NCBI RefSeq assembly: GCF_005490985.1
Contig: NZ_CP027869.1
Coordinates: forward strand, 806,001 to 870,000
Origin: Curtobacterium sp. SGAir0471
GTDB taxonomy: Bacteria; Actinomycetota; Actinomycetes; Actinomycetales; Microbacteriaceae
Direction of reading: 5' to 3'
Length of the DNA: 64,000 bases
The notes beneath the pieces were generated by a model. That model did no database searches, had not been told where the DNA came from, and saw only the letters and a program-made list of their open reading frames with translations. Position 1 is the first letter of the stretch. Every line of letters begins with the position of its first letter. Positions 8,338 to 17,138 of the stretch are shown piece after piece. The translations under genes were made by a program, and so were the position numbers.

Positions 8338-9600
8338 TCAGTCGTCGTCGAGGGCGCCGACGAGCTCGGGCGCGGTGAGCAGCCGCGGCTCGTCGTCGAT
8401 CGTGCCCGGGTCGGCGAGCACCTTCGACTCGTCGAGCAGCGACAGGCGTCGGGCGCTCGGCAGCACCTGGCGCTCGAGCGACCCGACGAACCGGTTGTAG
8501 TCGACGACGGACCCCCGGATCGCCCGGCCGAGCTTGTCGACGTGTCCGCCGAGGGTCGCCAGGCGTCCGTAGAGCTCACGCGACACCCGGAACAGCTCGC
8601 GCGCCTCGGCGGTGACGACGTCCTGCTGCCACGAGAACGCCACCGTCTTGAGCACCGACCACAGCGTGACCGGTGACGCCAGGGCGATCCGCTTCCGGAA
8701 GGCGTGGTCGAGCAGGCCCGGGTCGGCGGCAAGGGCGCTCGAGATCAGCGACTCCGACGGGATGAACGCGATGGTCAACTCGGGCGAGGCGTCGTAGCCC
8801 GTCCAGTACTCCCGCGCGGCCAGGGCGTCGACGTGCGCTCGCAGTGCCTTGACGTGCTGCGCGATGAGCTGCTCGCGCCGAGCCCCCTCGGCCCCGGTCG
8901 CGCTCGCCGGGATCTCCGCCGCCCTCAGGTAGGCGCTGAAGGGGACCTTCGCGTCGACCGCGATCGTCTTGCCGCCCGGCAGGTGCACGACCATGTCCGG
9001 TCGGGCGGTGCCGGCGGCCGTAGTCACCGAGGACTGCACGTCGAAGTCGACCCGTTCGAGGAGCCCGGCCGCCTCGACCACGTTCCGCAGCTGCGTCTCG
9101 CCCCAGACGCCCCGGGTGCTGTTCGACGACAGCGCGCTCGCGAGCGTGTCGGCCGTGGCGCGGAGTCGTTCCTCGGACTCGGCGGCGGACCGCAGCTGGG
9201 CGGACAGTGCGCCGTACTGCTCGGTCCGCGACTGCTCGAGCTCGGCGATCTTCGCCCGCATCTGGTCGAGCGTCTGCGCGACGGGGCTGAGCGCCGACAG
9301 CACCTTCGACTCGCCCTGGGTCCGTGCCGCGTCGGCGCCGTGCATGCGCTGGACGAGGTGCTCGAGCTCGGCGCTGCGCCGCTCGAGGGAGTCGACCTGG
9401 CGGCGGTACTGGGCGTCCTGGGCGTCGAGCCGTTCCTCGGCGTCGGCGCGCACCGAGTCGAGCTGTGCACGCAGCACGTCGGCCGTCGCACGCGCTGCGG
9501 CGGCGTCGACGCCGGCGCGCGAGCGCGCGAGCGACCAGGCGACGACCGCACCGACGGCGACGCCGAGGACGAGTCCGATGACCAGCGCGAGGATCTGCAT
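8338..9600 (-). CDS. rmuC: DNA recombination protein RmuC homologue
   Basis: A 420-residue RmuC-family protein: an N-terminal membrane anchor (residues 1-25), a coiled coil of about 120 residues (about 28-150, rich in Ala, Arg, Glu, with RRQVDSLERRSAELEHLVQR), then the nuclease-like domain with RGVWGETQLRNVVE, RPDMVVHLPGGKTIAVDAKVPF and VTLWSVLKTVAFSWQQ. The DxK-type VDAK core suggests a PD-(D/E)XK fold. In E. coli it limits inversions at short inverted repeats; here the role is inferred. The gene is divergent from iolC. Confidence 0.93.
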   Translation of the reverse strand: MQILALVIGLVLGVAVGAVVAWSLARSRAGVDAAAARATADVLRAQLDSVRADAEERLDAQDAQYRRQVDSLERRSAELEHLVQRMHGADAARTQGESKVLSALSPVAQTLDQMRAKIAELEQSRTEQYGALSAQLRSAAESEERLRATADTLASALSSNSTRGVWGETQLRNVVEAAGLLERVDFDVQSSVTTAAGTARPDMVVHLPGGKTIAVDAKVPFSAYLRAAEIPASATGAEGARREQLIAQHVKALRAHVDALAAREYWTGYDASPELTIAFIPSESLISSALAADPGLLDHAFRKRIALASPVTLWSVLKTVAFSWQQDVVTAEARELFRVSRELYGRLATLGGHVDKLGRAIRGSVVDYNRFVGSLERQVLPSARRLSLLDESKVLADPGTIDDEPRLLTAPELVGALDDD

Positions 9601-9675
9601 GACGCAACCGTGGCAGTGCCCACCGACACCGCGCCTCCAGGCCGGCCGCGAGTGTCGACAGAACGTCCGCGCCCA

Positions 9676-9685
9676 TGTAATGACA
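9676..9685. promoter_or_regulatory. Candidate GntR operator at the iol promoter
   Basis: TGTAATGACA overlaps the -35 hexamer of the iol promoter. Read on the other strand it is TGTCATTACA, which differs at two positions from TGTCGTGACA at 22716-22725 in front of the gntR gene. The placement would suit repression. Assignment to the GntR protein is inferred from the shared sequence. Confidence 0.5.
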
Positions 9686-9708
9686 TTCGGCCAAACGCCG
9701 TGTACAGT
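9680..9708 (+). promoter_or_regulatory. Promoter of the iol operon
   Basis: -35 ATGACA (9680-9685), 17-base spacer, -10 TACAGT (9703-9708). One of the few sites in the window with a good -35. It would give a leader of roughly 40 bases before iolC. Confidence 0.6.
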
Positions 9709-9753
9709 CGTGACCGTCCGCCGATGAAGCCGCACGGAAGGTCCGCCCGTCGC

Positions 9754-10755
9754 ATGACCAACGAAGCACCACACGTCCACGACGTCATCACGATGGGCCG
9801 TGTCTCGGTCGACATCTACCCGCAGCAGACCGGACCGCTCGAGGACGTCCCCACCTTCTCGAAGTCCGTCGGCGGCAGCGCCACGAACGTCGCCATCGCC
9901 GCGGCCCGACACGGCGCCGGCGCAGCGGTGATCACCCGCACGGGCAACGACCCGTTCGGCCGGTACATCGCCCGTACCCTGCCGGAGTTCGGGGTCGCGA
10001 ACGACTTCGTGGCGACGGTCGAGGGGCTGAACACCCCCGTGGCCTTCTGCGAGATCTTCCCGCCGGACGACTTCCCGCTCTACTTCTACCGGGCCCCGAA
10101 GGCGCCGGACCTGATGATCACGACGAAGTCCCTGCCGCTGCACGCGATCGAGCGGACCCGGGTGTTCTGGACGACCGTGACGGGACTCAGCGAGGAACCG
10201 AGCCGCAGCGCCCACCACGCGGCGTACGCGGCGCGGAGCGCGTCGACGGCCCCCACGAGGTCGCACACCGTGCTCGACCTCGACTACCGGGCGATGTTCT
10301 GGTCGAACCCCGCAGCGGCGACGCGCGAGGTCGCCGTCGCCCTGGAGCACGCCACCGTCGCCGTCGGCAACCGCGAGGAGTGCGAGGTCGCCGTGGGGGA
10401 GACCGACCCCGTGCGCGCCGCCGACGCGCTGCTCGACCGCGGCGTCGAGGTCGCGATCGTCAAGCAGGGGCCGAAGGGCGTCCTGGCGAAGACGCGCGAC
10501 GAGACCGTGGAGTTCCGCCCGCACACGATCGACGTGGTGAACGGGCTCGGCTCGGGCGACGGGTTCGGCGGCGCGCTCGTGCACGGACTGCTGCAGGGGT
10601 GGTCGCTCGACCGCACCCTCGCCTTCGCGAACGCCGCCGGCGCCATCGTCGCCACCCGCTTCGAGTGCTCGACGGCGATGCCGACGAGCGACGAGATCGA
10701 GCAGTTCCTGCAGGACAACCCCGTGCAGCCCACCAAGGAGGACGTCGATGCCTGA
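9754..10755 (+). CDS. iolC: 5-dehydro-2-deoxygluconokinase
   Basis: A PfkB-family kinase that phosphorylates 5-dehydro-2-deoxy-D-gluconate (DKG) to DKG 6-phosphate, the fifth step of myo-inositol catabolism. The 333-residue protein has the N-terminal GRVSVDIYP and SVGGSATNVAIAAARHG (ribokinase motif 1), AVGNREECEVA, and the ATP/catalytic NGLGSGDGFGGALVHGL (motif 2, catalytic Asp). I prefer ATG 9754 (MTNEAP), which has a GGAAGG about 12 bases upstream; ATG 9724 is possible. It is the first gene of the iol operon and overlaps the next gene by 8 bases. Confidence 0.94.
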   Translation: MTNEAPHVHDVITMGRVSVDIYPQQTGPLEDVPTFSKSVGGSATNVAIAAARHGAGAAVITRTGNDPFGRYIARTLPEFGVANDFVATVEGLNTPVAFCEIFPPDDFPLYFYRAPKAPDLMITTKSLPLHAIERTRVFWTTVTGLSEEPSRSAHHAAYAARSASTAPTRSHTVLDLDYRAMFWSNPAAATREVAVALEHATVAVGNREECEVAVGETDPVRAADALLDRGVEVAIVKQGPKGVLAKTRDETVEFRPHTIDVVNGLGSGDGFGGALVHGLLQGWSLDRTLAFANAAGAIVATRFECSTAMPTSDEIEQFLQDNPVQPTKEDVDA

Positions 10756-11737
10756 GATCAGCTCCGCCGACTTCGCCCGCCTGCGCGACCTGCGCGCCGG
10801 GTCACCGGAACGGGTCGCCGAGGTCCTGCGGACCCGGACCCGCCGTCCGCTGCTCGCCGACGACGGGAAGCTCTTCATCGTCGCCGCCGACCACCCCGCG
10901 CGCGGGGCACTCGCCGTCCGCGACGACGCTTCGGCGATGGCCGATCGGTACGACCTGCTCGAGCGACTCGTCGTGGCACTCGGCAGGCCGGGCGTCGACG
11001 GCGTCCTCGGTACGCCGGACGTCCTCGAGGACCTGGCGCTCCTCGGGGCGCTCGACGGCAAGGTCGTCGTCGGCTCGATGAACCGCGGCGGCCTGCGCGG
11101 TGCCGCGTTCGAGCTCGACGACCGCTACACGGCGTACTCCGCGCGGGCGATCAAGGACGCCGGGCTCGACTTCGCGAAGCTGCTGGTCCGGGTGGCACTG
11201 GAGGACGCCGGCACCGCGCCGACGCTCGAGGCGACGGCGAGGGCGGTCAGCGAGGCCGCCGCCCTGCAGCTGCCGATCATGCTCGAGCCGTTCATGTCCT
11301 CGTGGCGCGACGGCCGGGTTGTCAACGACCTGAGCGCCGACGCCGTGATCACCTCGATGGCGATCGCCGCGGGCCTGGGGGAGTCGAGCGCGTACAGCTG
11401 GCTGAAGATCCCGGTCGTCGACGACATGGCCCGGGTGATGGCCGCGACCACGCTGCCGACGCTGCTGCTCGGCGGCGACCCATCGGGCAGCCCCGACGAG
11501 ACGTACGCCACGTGGGCCGACGCGCTCGCCCTGCCGGGCGTTCGCGGACTCGTCGTCGGCCGCACCCTGCTCTACCCGCAGGACGGGGACGTCGCCGCCG
11601 CGGTCGACGTCGCGTCCTCACTCGTCCACAGCCGGGAGGCGCGTGGCGAGTCCTCCACAACGGCTCGCGATCACGCCGACTCGCCTGCCCCGTCCACCAC
11701 CCTGGACACGTCCGTCCCGGAAGGAAGCAACGCATGA
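10748..11737 (+). CDS. Cgl0159-type (beta/alpha)8 aldolase-family protein
   Basis: A 329-residue protein resembling the Cgl0159 family of TIM-barrel proteins related to DeoC/LacD aldolases, seen in actinobacterial inositol clusters. Visible features are FIVAADHPARGAL (near residue 40, the start of the barrel), KLLVRVAL near 140, and the strand-end motifs KIPVVDDM and GLVVGRTLLYP. There is no iolJ in the operon, so this is the natural candidate for the DKG 6-phosphate aldolase giving dihydroxyacetone phosphate and malonate semialdehyde; that role is inference. A polar C-terminal tail (about 295-329) overlaps the mmsA start (ATGA). Confidence 0.8.
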   Translation: MPEISSADFARLRDLRAGSPERVAEVLRTRTRRPLLADDGKLFIVAADHPARGALAVRDDASAMADRYDLLERLVVALGRPGVDGVLGTPDVLEDLALLGALDGKVVVGSMNRGGLRGAAFELDDRYTAYSARAIKDAGLDFAKLLVRVALEDAGTAPTLEATARAVSEAAALQLPIMLEPFMSSWRDGRVVNDLSADAVITSMAIAAGLGESSAYSWLKIPVVDDMARVMAATTLPTLLLGGDPSGSPDETYATWADALALPGVRGLVVGRTLLYPQDGDVAAAVDVASSLVHSREARGESSTTARDHADSPAPSTTLDTSVPEGSNA

Positions 11738-13269
11738 CCACCAGCACCCAGACCAGTACCGACGCCAGCACCGGAACCACGACGGTCGGGCACTGGATCG
11801 ACGGCGAGCACGTCGCGTCGGCCTCCGGTCGGACGGCACCGGTCTACGACCCGGCGCTCGGCGTCGCCACGAAGCAGGTCGCCCTCGCGGACGAGGCCGA
11901 GATCCAGCGGGCGATCGCGAGCGCCAAGGCAGCGTTCCCGGCATGGAGCAACCTGTCGCTGGCCAAGCGGCAGCAGATCCTCTTCGCGTTCCGCGAGGTC
12001 CTGAACCGCGACAAGGCCGAGCTGGCCGAGATCATCACGAGCGAGCACGGCAAGGTCATCGACGACGCCCTGGGAGAGATCGCCCGCGGGCAAGAGGTGG
12101 TGGAGCTCGCCACCAACATCCCGAGCCTGATGAAGGGCGAGTTCTCCGACCAGGTCTCGACCGGCATCGACGTGTACTCGATCCGCCAGCCGCTCGGCGT
12201 CGTGGGCATCATCTCGCCGTTCAACTTCCCGGCGATGGTGCCGCTCTGGTTCCTGCCGATCGCGATCGCGGCCGGCAACACCGTCGTGCTGAAGCCGAGC
12301 GAGAAGGACCCCTCGGCGGCGATCTGGCTGGCCGCGAAGTTCAAGGAGGCCGGCCTGCCCGACGGCGTCTTCACCGTGCTCAACGGCGACAAGGCCGCGG
12401 TCGACGGGCTCCTCACCAGCCCGGACGTCGAGTCGATCTCGTTCGTCGGGTCCACCCCGATCGCGCAGTACGTCTACGAGACCGGGACGAAGCACGGTAA
12501 GCGCGTGCAGGCCCTCGGCGGTGCGAAGAACCACATGCTGGTGCTGCCGGACGCCGACCTCGACCTCGTCGCGGACAACGCGATCAACGCGGGCTTCGGC
12601 TCCGCCGGCGAGCGCTGCATGGCGATCTCGGTCGTCGTCGCCGTCGAGCCGGTGGCCGACGAGCTCGTCGCGAAGATCCGCGAGCGCGCGGCGACGCTGC
12701 GCATCGGTGACGGACGCCGCGGCTGCGACATGGGCCCGCTCGTCACCGAGCAGCACCGCGACAAGGTCGCCTCGTACATCGAGGTCGCCGAGCAGGACGG
12801 TGCGGTGGTCGTGGTGGACGGCCGCACCGTCCAGCCCGACGGCGACGAGAACGGCTTCTGGCTCGGCCCGACCCTGATCGACAGGGTGCCGACGACGAGC
12901 CGGGTCTACACCGAGGAGATCTTCGGTCCGGTCCTGTCGGTCGTGCGCGTGCAGTCGTACGACGAGGGTCTCGAGCTCATCAACTCCGGCGCGTTCGGCA
13001 ACGGCACCGCGATCTTCACGAACGACGGCGGCGCCGCTCGTCGGTTCCAGCGCGACGTGCAGGTCGGCATGATCGGCATCAACGTCCCGATCCCGGTGCC
13101 CGTGGCGTACTACTCGTTCGGCGGGTGGAAGAACTCGCTGTTCGGCGACCACAAGGCGTACGGCGCCGACGGCGTCAGCTTCTTCACCCGGCAGAAGGCG
13201 ATCACCTCCCGCTGGCTCGACCCCGCCACGCACGGCGGTGTCGACCTCGGCTTCCCGTCGAACGGCTGA
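11734..13269 (+). CDS. mmsA: Methylmalonate/malonate-semialdehyde dehydrogenase (CoA-acylating)
   Basis: Converts malonate semialdehyde, the C3 product of inositol breakdown, to acetyl-CoA. A 511-residue aldehyde dehydrogenase with PFNFPAMVPLWFLPIAIAAG, the NAD site FVGSTPIAQYVYE, and the catalytic cysteine in AGERCMA (Cys295). The C-terminal SFGGWKNSLFGD matches the MmsA/IolA subfamily. The first 15 residues are a Ser/Thr-rich extension. ATG 11734 has a GGAAGGA site and overlaps the preceding stop. Confidence 0.95.
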   Translation: MTTSTQTSTDASTGTTTVGHWIDGEHVASASGRTAPVYDPALGVATKQVALADEAEIQRAIASAKAAFPAWSNLSLAKRQQILFAFREVLNRDKAELAEIITSEHGKVIDDALGEIARGQEVVELATNIPSLMKGEFSDQVSTGIDVYSIRQPLGVVGIISPFNFPAMVPLWFLPIAIAAGNTVVLKPSEKDPSAAIWLAAKFKEAGLPDGVFTVLNGDKAAVDGLLTSPDVESISFVGSTPIAQYVYETGTKHGKRVQALGGAKNHMLVLPDADLDLVADNAINAGFGSAGERCMAISVVVAVEPVADELVAKIRERAATLRIGDGRRGCDMGPLVTEQHRDKVASYIEVAEQDGAVVVVDGRTVQPDGDENGFWLGPTLIDRVPTTSRVYTEEIFGPVLSVVRVQSYDEGLELINSGAFGNGTAIFTNDGGAARRFQRDVQVGMIGINVPIPVPVAYYSFGGWKNSLFGDHKAYGADGVSFFTRQKAITSRWLDPATHGGVDLGFPSNG

Positions 13270-13277
13270 CGCGCAGC

Positions 13278-14186
13278 ATGGCGAACGAACAACAGCAGCA
13301 CGACCGCTGGTTCATCCCGGCGGGCTCACGCCCCGAGGCGGGCTGGACGGACGTCGTCGACGGCCGCATCGAGGGATGGGCGCACACCGGTCTGCGGACC
13401 GGCGCCCTGCAGGACGGGGGCGAGCTGCGCCTCCCGGCCGACGCGGTCGAACGACTCGTCGTCCCGCTCGCCGGCAGCTTCACCGTGTCGTACGACGACA
13501 CCACGCAGACCCTCGACGGACGCGCCAGTGTGTTCGAGGGTCCGACGGACGTCCTCTACCTCGGCTCGGGCACCGCCGCGACGATCACCGGTTCCGGCCG
13601 TGTCGCCGTCGCCGAGGCGCCCACCGAGACGGTCAAGCCGAGCGTGTACGTCGCCCGCGACGACGTACCCGTCGAACTGCGTGGCGCCGGACAGTCGAGC
13701 CGACAGGTGCACAACTTCGGGACCCCGGCCGCGCTCGACGCGGCGGAGTTCATCGTCTGCGAGGTGATCACCCCCGCCGGCAACTGGTCGTCGTACCCGC
13801 CGCACAAGCACGACACGAACCGGCCGGGCGAGGAATCGAACCTCGCGGAGATCTACTACTACGAGTGCGCCGTCGCCCGCGGCGTGCCCGCCCCGCCCGA
13901 GGCCGACCCGTTCGCACTGCACCGGACCTCCGCGTCCGACGACCGGCCGATCGACGAGTTCCGCCAGGTGCGGACCGGTGACGTCGCCCTCGTGCCGTAC
14001 GGCTGGCACGGCCCCGCCGTGGCCGCTCCCGGCTACGACATGTACTACCTCAACGTGATGGCCGGGCCGGACCCGGAGCGCGTCTGGAACATCACCGACG
14101 ACCCCGCCCACGGGTGGGTCCGTCAGACGTGGACCTCGGAGTCGATCGACCCACGCCTGCCCTACGAGAAGGAGCCTTCCCGATGA
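13278..14186 (+). CDS. iolB: 5-deoxy-glucuronate isomerase
   Basis: Isomerises 5-deoxy-D-glucuronate to DKG, the substrate of IolC. A 302-residue double-cupin protein. The metal-binding stretch SSYPPHKHDTNRPGEESN followed by LAEIYYYE supplies the His and Glu ligands of the KduI/IolB family, and a later PYGWHGPAVAAPGYDMYYLNVMAG gives the final His. Only 8 bases separate it from mmsA. iolD overlaps it by ATGA. Confidence 0.95.
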   Translation: MANEQQQHDRWFIPAGSRPEAGWTDVVDGRIEGWAHTGLRTGALQDGGELRLPADAVERLVVPLAGSFTVSYDDTTQTLDGRASVFEGPTDVLYLGSGTAATITGSGRVAVAEAPTETVKPSVYVARDDVPVELRGAGQSSRQVHNFGTPAALDAAEFIVCEVITPAGNWSSYPPHKHDTNRPGEESNLAEIYYYECAVARGVPAPPEADPFALHRTSASDDRPIDEFRQVRTGDVALVPYGWHGPAVAAPGYDMYYLNVMAGPDPERVWNITDDPAHGWVRQTWTSESIDPRLPYEKEPSR

Positions 14187-16108
14187 GCCAGCACACCGGC
14201 CCGGAGCAGACCCGTCGGATGACCGTCGGGCAGGCGCTCGTCGAGTTCCTGGCGAACCAGTGGACCGTCGACGGCGACGTCCGCGAGCGCACGATCCCGG
14301 GGATCTTCGGCATCTTCGGCCACGGCAACGTCGCCGGCCTCGGCCAGGCGATCAAGCAGCTGCACGTCGAGCAGCCCGGTCTGCTGCCGTACCACCAGGC
14401 CCGCAACGAGCAGGCGATGGTGCACGAGGCCGTCGGCTTCGCCCGTATGCACCGTCGACGCGCGACGTTCGCGTCGACGGCCTCGGTGGGTCCCGGCGCG
14501 GCGAACATGCTCACCGCGGCGGCGCTCGCCACGACGAACCGGCTGCCCGCACTCCTGCTGCCCTCGGACACGTTCGCCACCCGGACGACCGACCCGGTGC
14601 TCCAGCAGATCGAGATGCCGCACGACACCTCGCTGCAGGTGACCGACGCATTCCGGCCGCTGTCCCGCTTCTTCGACCGCGTCGAACGGCCCGAGCAGCT
14701 GTTCTCGATCGCGCTCGCCGCGATGCGCGTGCTGACGGACCCGGCCGAGACCGGCGCCGTGACGATCGCCCTGCCGGAGGACGTGCAGGCCGAAGCGCTC
14801 GACGTGCCGGTGGCGTTCCTCCAGCCGCGCGAGTGGCACGTCCGGCGTCCGCTGCCCGAGCGCGGACCGCTGGCCCGAGCCGTCGAGGCGATCCGTTCAG
14901 CGAAGCGGCCGGTGATCGTCGCCGGTGGCGGCGTGCTGTACTCCGACGCGTCGGAGCAGCTCGCGGCCTTCGTCGAGGCGACCGGCATCCCCGTCGGCAC
15001 CTCGCAGGCCGGCGGCGGCTCGCTCGTCTGGGACCACCCGCAGTACCTCGGCGGGGTCGGTGCGACGGGCACCGCGGCCGCGAACGCGATCGCCGCGCAG
15101 GCCGACGTGGTCATCGGCATCGGCACGCGGTACAGCGACTTCACCACGGCGTCGCGGACGGCGTTCCAGGACCCCGACGTGACGTTCGTCAACGTGAACG
15201 TCGCCGCGTTCGACGCCCACAAGCACGGCTCACAGCTGCCGCTCGTCGCGGACGCCCGGGAGGCCCTGGTCGCGTTGACCGAGGAGCTCACGGCAGGTTC
15301 GTCGTACGCCGTGTCCGCCGGGTACGCCGCCGAGATCGCATCGCGGAAGCAGGAGTGGGACGCCGTCGTCGACGCCGCGTTCGCGCCGTCCGGCCTCGCG
15401 GTCCCCGGCCAGTCCGAGATCATCGGCGCGGTGCAGGCGGCGACGGACCCGCGGGACGTCGTGATCCAGGCCGCCGGCTCGCTCCCGGGCGACCTGCACA
15501 AGCTCTGGCGCGTCCGCGACCCGCTCGGGTACCACGTCGAGTACGCGTTCTCGTGCATGGGCTACGAGATCGCCGGCGGCATCGGCGTCCGCCGGGGCGC
15601 CCCCGACCGCGACGCGATCGTCATGGTCGGCGACGGCTCGTACCTCATGCTGCACACCGAGCTCGTCACGGCCGTCGCCGAGGGCATCAAGATCGTCGTC
15701 GTGCTCATCCAGAACAACGGGTACGCGTCGATCGGGCACCTGTCCGAGACCGTCGGGTCCGAGCGCTACGGCACGAAGTACCGCTACCGGGACGACACCG
15801 GATCGTTCGAGAACGACGAGGTGCTGCCCGTCGACCTGGCGGCGAACGCGCGGTCGTACGGCGTCGACGTGATCGAGGTCCAGCCCGGGCCGGACGCGAT
15901 CGCCGACCTGACCGCGGCCGTGAAGCAGGCGAAGGCGAACGACCACACCACGCTGGTGCACGTGCACTCCGACCCGCTCGTCTACGCCCCGGAGGGCGAC
16001 GGCTGGTGGGACGTCCCGGTCGCCCAGACCTCGACCCTGCCGAGCACCCGACAGGCCCGAGCCGAGTACGAGCAGCAGGTCGCGTCGCAGCGCCCCCTGC
16101 TCGGCTGA
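14183..16108 (+). CDS. iolD: 3D-(3,5/4)-trihydroxycyclohexane-1,2-dione acylhydrolase
   Basis: Opens the inositol ring: a thiamine-diphosphate enzyme hydrolysing the diketone from IolE to 5-deoxyglucuronate. The 641-residue protein has the three-domain acetolactate-synthase layout: Pyr domain with NEQAMVHEAVGFAR (catalytic Glu, near residue 75), a central Rossmann domain with RPVIVAGGGVLYS near 245, and a PP domain with the ThDP/Mg motif from VGDGSYLM to IQNNGYASIGH (near 485-515). It sits between iolB and iolE. Confidence 0.96.
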   Translation: MSQHTGPEQTRRMTVGQALVEFLANQWTVDGDVRERTIPGIFGIFGHGNVAGLGQAIKQLHVEQPGLLPYHQARNEQAMVHEAVGFARMHRRRATFASTASVGPGAANMLTAAALATTNRLPALLLPSDTFATRTTDPVLQQIEMPHDTSLQVTDAFRPLSRFFDRVERPEQLFSIALAAMRVLTDPAETGAVTIALPEDVQAEALDVPVAFLQPREWHVRRPLPERGPLARAVEAIRSAKRPVIVAGGGVLYSDASEQLAAFVEATGIPVGTSQAGGGSLVWDHPQYLGGVGATGTAAANAIAAQADVVIGIGTRYSDFTTASRTAFQDPDVTFVNVNVAAFDAHKHGSQLPLVADAREALVALTEELTAGSSYAVSAGYAAEIASRKQEWDAVVDAAFAPSGLAVPGQSEIIGAVQAATDPRDVVIQAAGSLPGDLHKLWRVRDPLGYHVEYAFSCMGYEIAGGIGVRRGAPDRDAIVMVGDGSYLMLHTELVTAVAEGIKIVVVLIQNNGYASIGHLSETVGSERYGTKYRYRDDTGSFENDEVLPVDLAANARSYGVDVIEVQPGPDAIADLTAAVKQAKANDHTTLVHVHSDPLVYAPEGDGWWDVPVAQTSTLPSTRQARAEYEQQVASQRPLLG

Positions 16109-16140
16109 ACGAACCCCACCCCACGAAGGACGACGACGTC

Positions 16141-17097
16141 ATGACCGACACCCGAACCGCCGACAGCACCGCCGCCGATGCAGCAGCCGCCCCCGCCTCG
16201 ATCCGCATCGGCACCGCCCCCGACTCCTGGGGCGTCTGGTTCCCGGACGACCCCGGCCAGGTGCCGTGGCAGCGCTTCCTCGACGAGGCCGCCGCCGCCG
16301 GGTACGAGTGGATCGAGCTCGGCCCCTACGGCTACCTGCCCACCGATCCGTCGCAGCTCTCCGACGAGCTCGCGTCCCGCGGTCTCAAGCTGTCCGCCGG
16401 CACGGTGTTCACCGGGTTCCACAAGGGCGACGACCAGTTCCAGCGGGCGTGGGACCAGGCGGTCGCCGTGGCCGGCCTCGCGTCGGCGCTCGGCGCCGAG
16501 CACCTCGTCACGATCCCGGACCTCTGGCGGTCGGACGCGACGAACGAGGTCCTCGAGTCGCGCACCCTGACCGACGAGCAGTGGGAACGCCTCGGCAAGG
16601 GGCACGACCAGCTGGGCAGGGCACTGCTCGAGGAGTTCGGGGTCCACCAGCAGTTCCACACCCACGCGGACAGCCACGTCGGGACCTTCCGCGAGACCGT
16701 GCGGTTCCTCGAGGTGACCGACCCGCGGTACACGAACCTCTGCCTGGACACCGGGCACTTCGCCTACTACGGCGGCGACAACCTCCGCATGATCGCCGAG
16801 CACCCGGAACGCATCGGCTACCTGCACCTCAAGCAGGTCGACACCGAGCTGCTGTTCGACGTGCTGAAGAACGACGTCCCGTTCGCCACCGCCGTCGCGC
16901 AGGGGATCATGACCGAGCCCCCGCACGGCACCCCCGAGCTCGCCCCGATCATCGAGGCCGTCGCCCGGATCAACCCGGACGTCTTCGGCATCGTCGAGCA
17001 GGACATGTACGGCTGCTCGGTCGACGCCCCCGGCCCGATCGCCGAGCGCACGTTCCAGCACATCTTCGGGTCGACCTCGGCCGCCCGGGTCTCGTAG
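16141..17097 (+). CDS. iolE: Myo-inosose-2 dehydratase
   Basis: Dehydrates scyllo-inosose (2-keto-myo-inositol) to the diketone used by IolD. A 318-residue AP-endonuclease-2-type TIM barrel. Family motifs are GTAPDSWGVWFPDD near residue 25, WIELGPYGYLP near 60, FHTHADSHVGT near 175 and CLDTGHFAYYGGDN near 203, providing the His/Asp/Glu metal ligands, and GIVEQDMYG near the end. The first 20 residues are a Thr/Ala-rich extension. The gene has a good AAGGACG ribosome-binding site. Confidence 0.96.
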   Translation: MTDTRTADSTAADAAAAPASIRIGTAPDSWGVWFPDDPGQVPWQRFLDEAAAAGYEWIELGPYGYLPTDPSQLSDELASRGLKLSAGTVFTGFHKGDDQFQRAWDQAVAVAGLASALGAEHLVTIPDLWRSDATNEVLESRTLTDEQWERLGKGHDQLGRALLEEFGVHQQFHTHADSHVGTFRETVRFLEVTDPRYTNLCLDTGHFAYYGGDNLRMIAEHPERIGYLHLKQVDTELLFDVLKNDVPFATAVAQGIMTEPPHGTPELAPIIEAVARINPDVFGIVEQDMYGCSVDAPGPIAERTFQHIFGSTSAARVS

Positions 17098-17138
17098 CAG
17101 CGCCGTCCGCCACCACTCGTCCCGAGCAGGAGAACCCC

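Noticed and set aside
8704..9753. Long open frame on the plus strand running through rmuC into iolC
   Set aside because: It is the GC-driven shadow of rmuC on the opposite strand; only the part from 9754 has PfkB motifs.
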